In this document: positions 62,913 to 64,000 of the stretch, one piece after another
Layout of the letters: each line of letters begins with the position of its first letter
How positions within the stretch are numbered: position 1 is the stretch's first letter
Program-made: the position numbers and the translations under genes
DNA from: Salinimicrobium sp049680855
GTDB taxonomy: Bacteria; Bacteroidota; Bacteroidia; Flavobacteriales; Flavobacteriaceae
DNA length: 64,000 nt
Assembly (NCBI RefSeq): GCF_049680855.1
Contig: NZ_JBMPGS010000004.1
Location: forward strand, 124,001 to 188,000
Reading direction: 5' to 3'
Notes under the pieces: model-generated
The model's input: only the letters and a program-made list of their open reading frames with translations
Databases searched by the model: none
What the model was told of the DNA's origin: nothing

Positions 62913-63962
62913 ATGACGATAAGAGAATTATTTACGCAAAAAGTTAAAGTAGGAAAGCTTCTTTATTTCTCATTTTTGACACTTCTTTTCTTCGGAAGAG
63001 GATATTCCCAGGAGATCATTCCTACCTATTCAGATTATCTTACAGATAATCTCTATTTACTGCATCCTTCTATGGCCGGCGCTTCGAATATGAATAAAGT
63101 GAGGCTTACTGCAAGACAACAGTGGTTTGATGTGGAAAACGCACCGGGTTTGCAGACACTGAGCATTCACGCCAGGACGGGAAAAAAGATTGGACTGGGT
63201 GGCATTGCTTTTAATGATCATAACGGGAATTTTTCAAGGCGCGGACTTTATGGAACTTTTGCCTATCATTTAATGTTCTCCCGTAGCGAACTCGACCTCA
63301 ACCAACTTTCATTTGGAGTTAGCGCAGGATTCATTCAGCATTCCCTGGATCAACGGGGGTTTACGAGTTTTGACCCGCTGGCCGGCAACGGCTATACTTC
63401 AGATTTTTACGGAAATATGGATATAGGCGCTTCATATTATTACTATAATTTCTTTACCCACCTTACTGCAAAAAATATTTTGAGTATTGAGCGTGAATTC
63501 TTCTACTCCCCTGCAGACTCAAAAAATCAGAGAAAATACCTTTTCTCAACAGGTTATGTTATAGAAACTCCTCAAAGGTACTGGAGCTATGAACCCTCGG
63601 TATTGTTTCAATGGAAAGAATTTTCAGGCGAAAAACTCCTGGATATCAACTTAAAGGTGTACCGGGAAATGGATTCGGGAAGTCTTTTTGGCGGACTTTC
63701 GTACAGAAAGAACTTTGAAGGTGCAGAATATACCAACAGCAACGAAAGAATTCTAAACCAGCAACTGCAATATTTAACTCCGTTTGCCGGTTTTGAGCAC
63801 CGTAATTTTCTTTTCGCCTACACTTACAGTCAGCAGTTCAATAGCATTTTAATGAGTAATGCAGGATTTCACCAAATCACCCTGGGCTGGAACTTTGGCG
63901 AAAATCGTGGTCGTTATGAATGCTATTGCCCCGGAGTGAACCAAAAAAGAAGACGTCGCTAA
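62913..63962 (+). CDS. PorP/SprF family outer-membrane protein, T9SS partner
   Basis: About 349 residues from the chosen ATG at 62913; an ATG at 62892 would add 7. A signal segment (about 15-32) is followed by the PorP/SprF start YSDYLTDNLYLLHPSMAGAS. The rest is a beta-barrel-type protein with alternating strands (GLGGIAFNDHNGNFSRRGLY, GASYYYYNFFTHLTAKNI). Such proteins are paired with type B cargo: SprF is needed for SprB in Flavobacterium johnsoniae. Located 65 bp after the giant, it is probably its dedicated export or anchoring partner. Confidence 0.9.
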   Translation: MTIRELFTQKVKVGKLLYFSFLTLLFFGRGYSQEIIPTYSDYLTDNLYLLHPSMAGASNMNKVRLTARQQWFDVENAPGLQTLSIHARTGKKIGLGGIAFNDHNGNFSRRGLYGTFAYHLMFSRSELDLNQLSFGVSAGFIQHSLDQRGFTSFDPLAGNGYTSDFYGNMDIGASYYYYNFFTHLTAKNILSIEREFFYSPADSKNQRKYLFSTGYVIETPQRYWSYEPSVLFQWKEFSGEKLLDINLKVYREMDSGSLFGGLSYRKNFEGAEYTNSNERILNQQLQYLTPFAGFEHRNFLFAYTYSQQFNSILMSNAGFHQITLGWNFGENRGRYECYCPGVNQKRRRR

Positions 63963-64000
63963 CCTGGTGGATCACCAAATTATGGAGTTATTCATTCATT

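Noticed and set aside
1..64000. Insertion sequences, prophage, toxin-antitoxin or defence genes
   Set aside because: No transposase, integrase, phage structural protein or recognised defence family was found; only small repeat elements were seen.

Overview
The window looks like a chromosomal segment of a Flavobacteriaceae bacterium of the marine Gramella/Salegentibacter/Zunongwangia type. Family-level markers are a type IX secretion (T9SS) type B sorting-domain giant followed by a PorP/SprF partner, a flavobacterial curli locus (CsgE, CsgF, CsgG and two large curlins), a GSIII-type glutamine synthetase, an IcmF fused mutase, a BlaI/M56 pair, a Lacal_2735-type small protein, and several promoters with the Bacteroidota -7 box TAnnTTTG. 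The DNA is AT-rich. I saw no rRNA or tRNA genes, CRISPR array, transposase or phage genes.

Layout. 1-7.5 kb: end of mnmD, a DUF4920 lipoprotein, ilvE, a MazG-like pyrophosphohydrolase, an anchored SRPBCC/GyrI-like protein with crcB, DUF1684 and alpha/beta-hydrolase-like exported proteins, and a cold-shock gene. 7.5-20.6 kb: marC, a split LigD (separate phosphoesterase and polymerase proteins), ykvA, icmF, a DUF4197 lipoprotein, a cytoplasmic BtuF-like protein, pyrF-prfA, a small-membrane-protein/ABC-ATPase/MsrA-like operon, and purM. 20.7-29.6 kb: the curli locus, all on the minus strand, running from a HEIGH metallopeptidase through two major curlins, a curlin-like minor protein, csgE, csgF, a barrel-fused csgG and a FN3/TolB-like lipoprotein. 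30-37 kb: glnN, a Ca/Na antiporter, a CarboxypepD_reg protein, then blaI and an M56 peptidase. Two matching operator-like dyads tie the CarboxypepD_reg gene to blaI. 37-41 kb: apt and a stress-type set (DUF892, FAD/Rieske oxidoreductase, DUF2383, SPW). 41-52 kb: an S9 peptidase, a multi-PAS protein with no kinase ATPase domain, a Gfo/Idh/MocA oxidoreductase, an AGCS symporter, a Kelch protein, then a decayed stretch with tiny genes and an esterase pseudogene. 52.6-64 kb: an exported aminopeptidase P, the tesA/ybbA/ybbP-like group, and the T9SS giant with its SprF-like partner.

The most interesting signals are: (1) a 15-bp palindrome, AAAAATGNCATTTTT, in five exact copies plus variants, mostly at the 3' ends of genes; (2) the duplicated dyad pair at identical spacing to the -7 boxes of two promoters in the blaI region; (3) the curli locus with non-canonical parts; (4) a LigD divided into single-domain proteins; and (5) several proteins lacking an expected catalytic element. 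I found no single wholly new system. All family assignments come from reading the sequence, without any database search.
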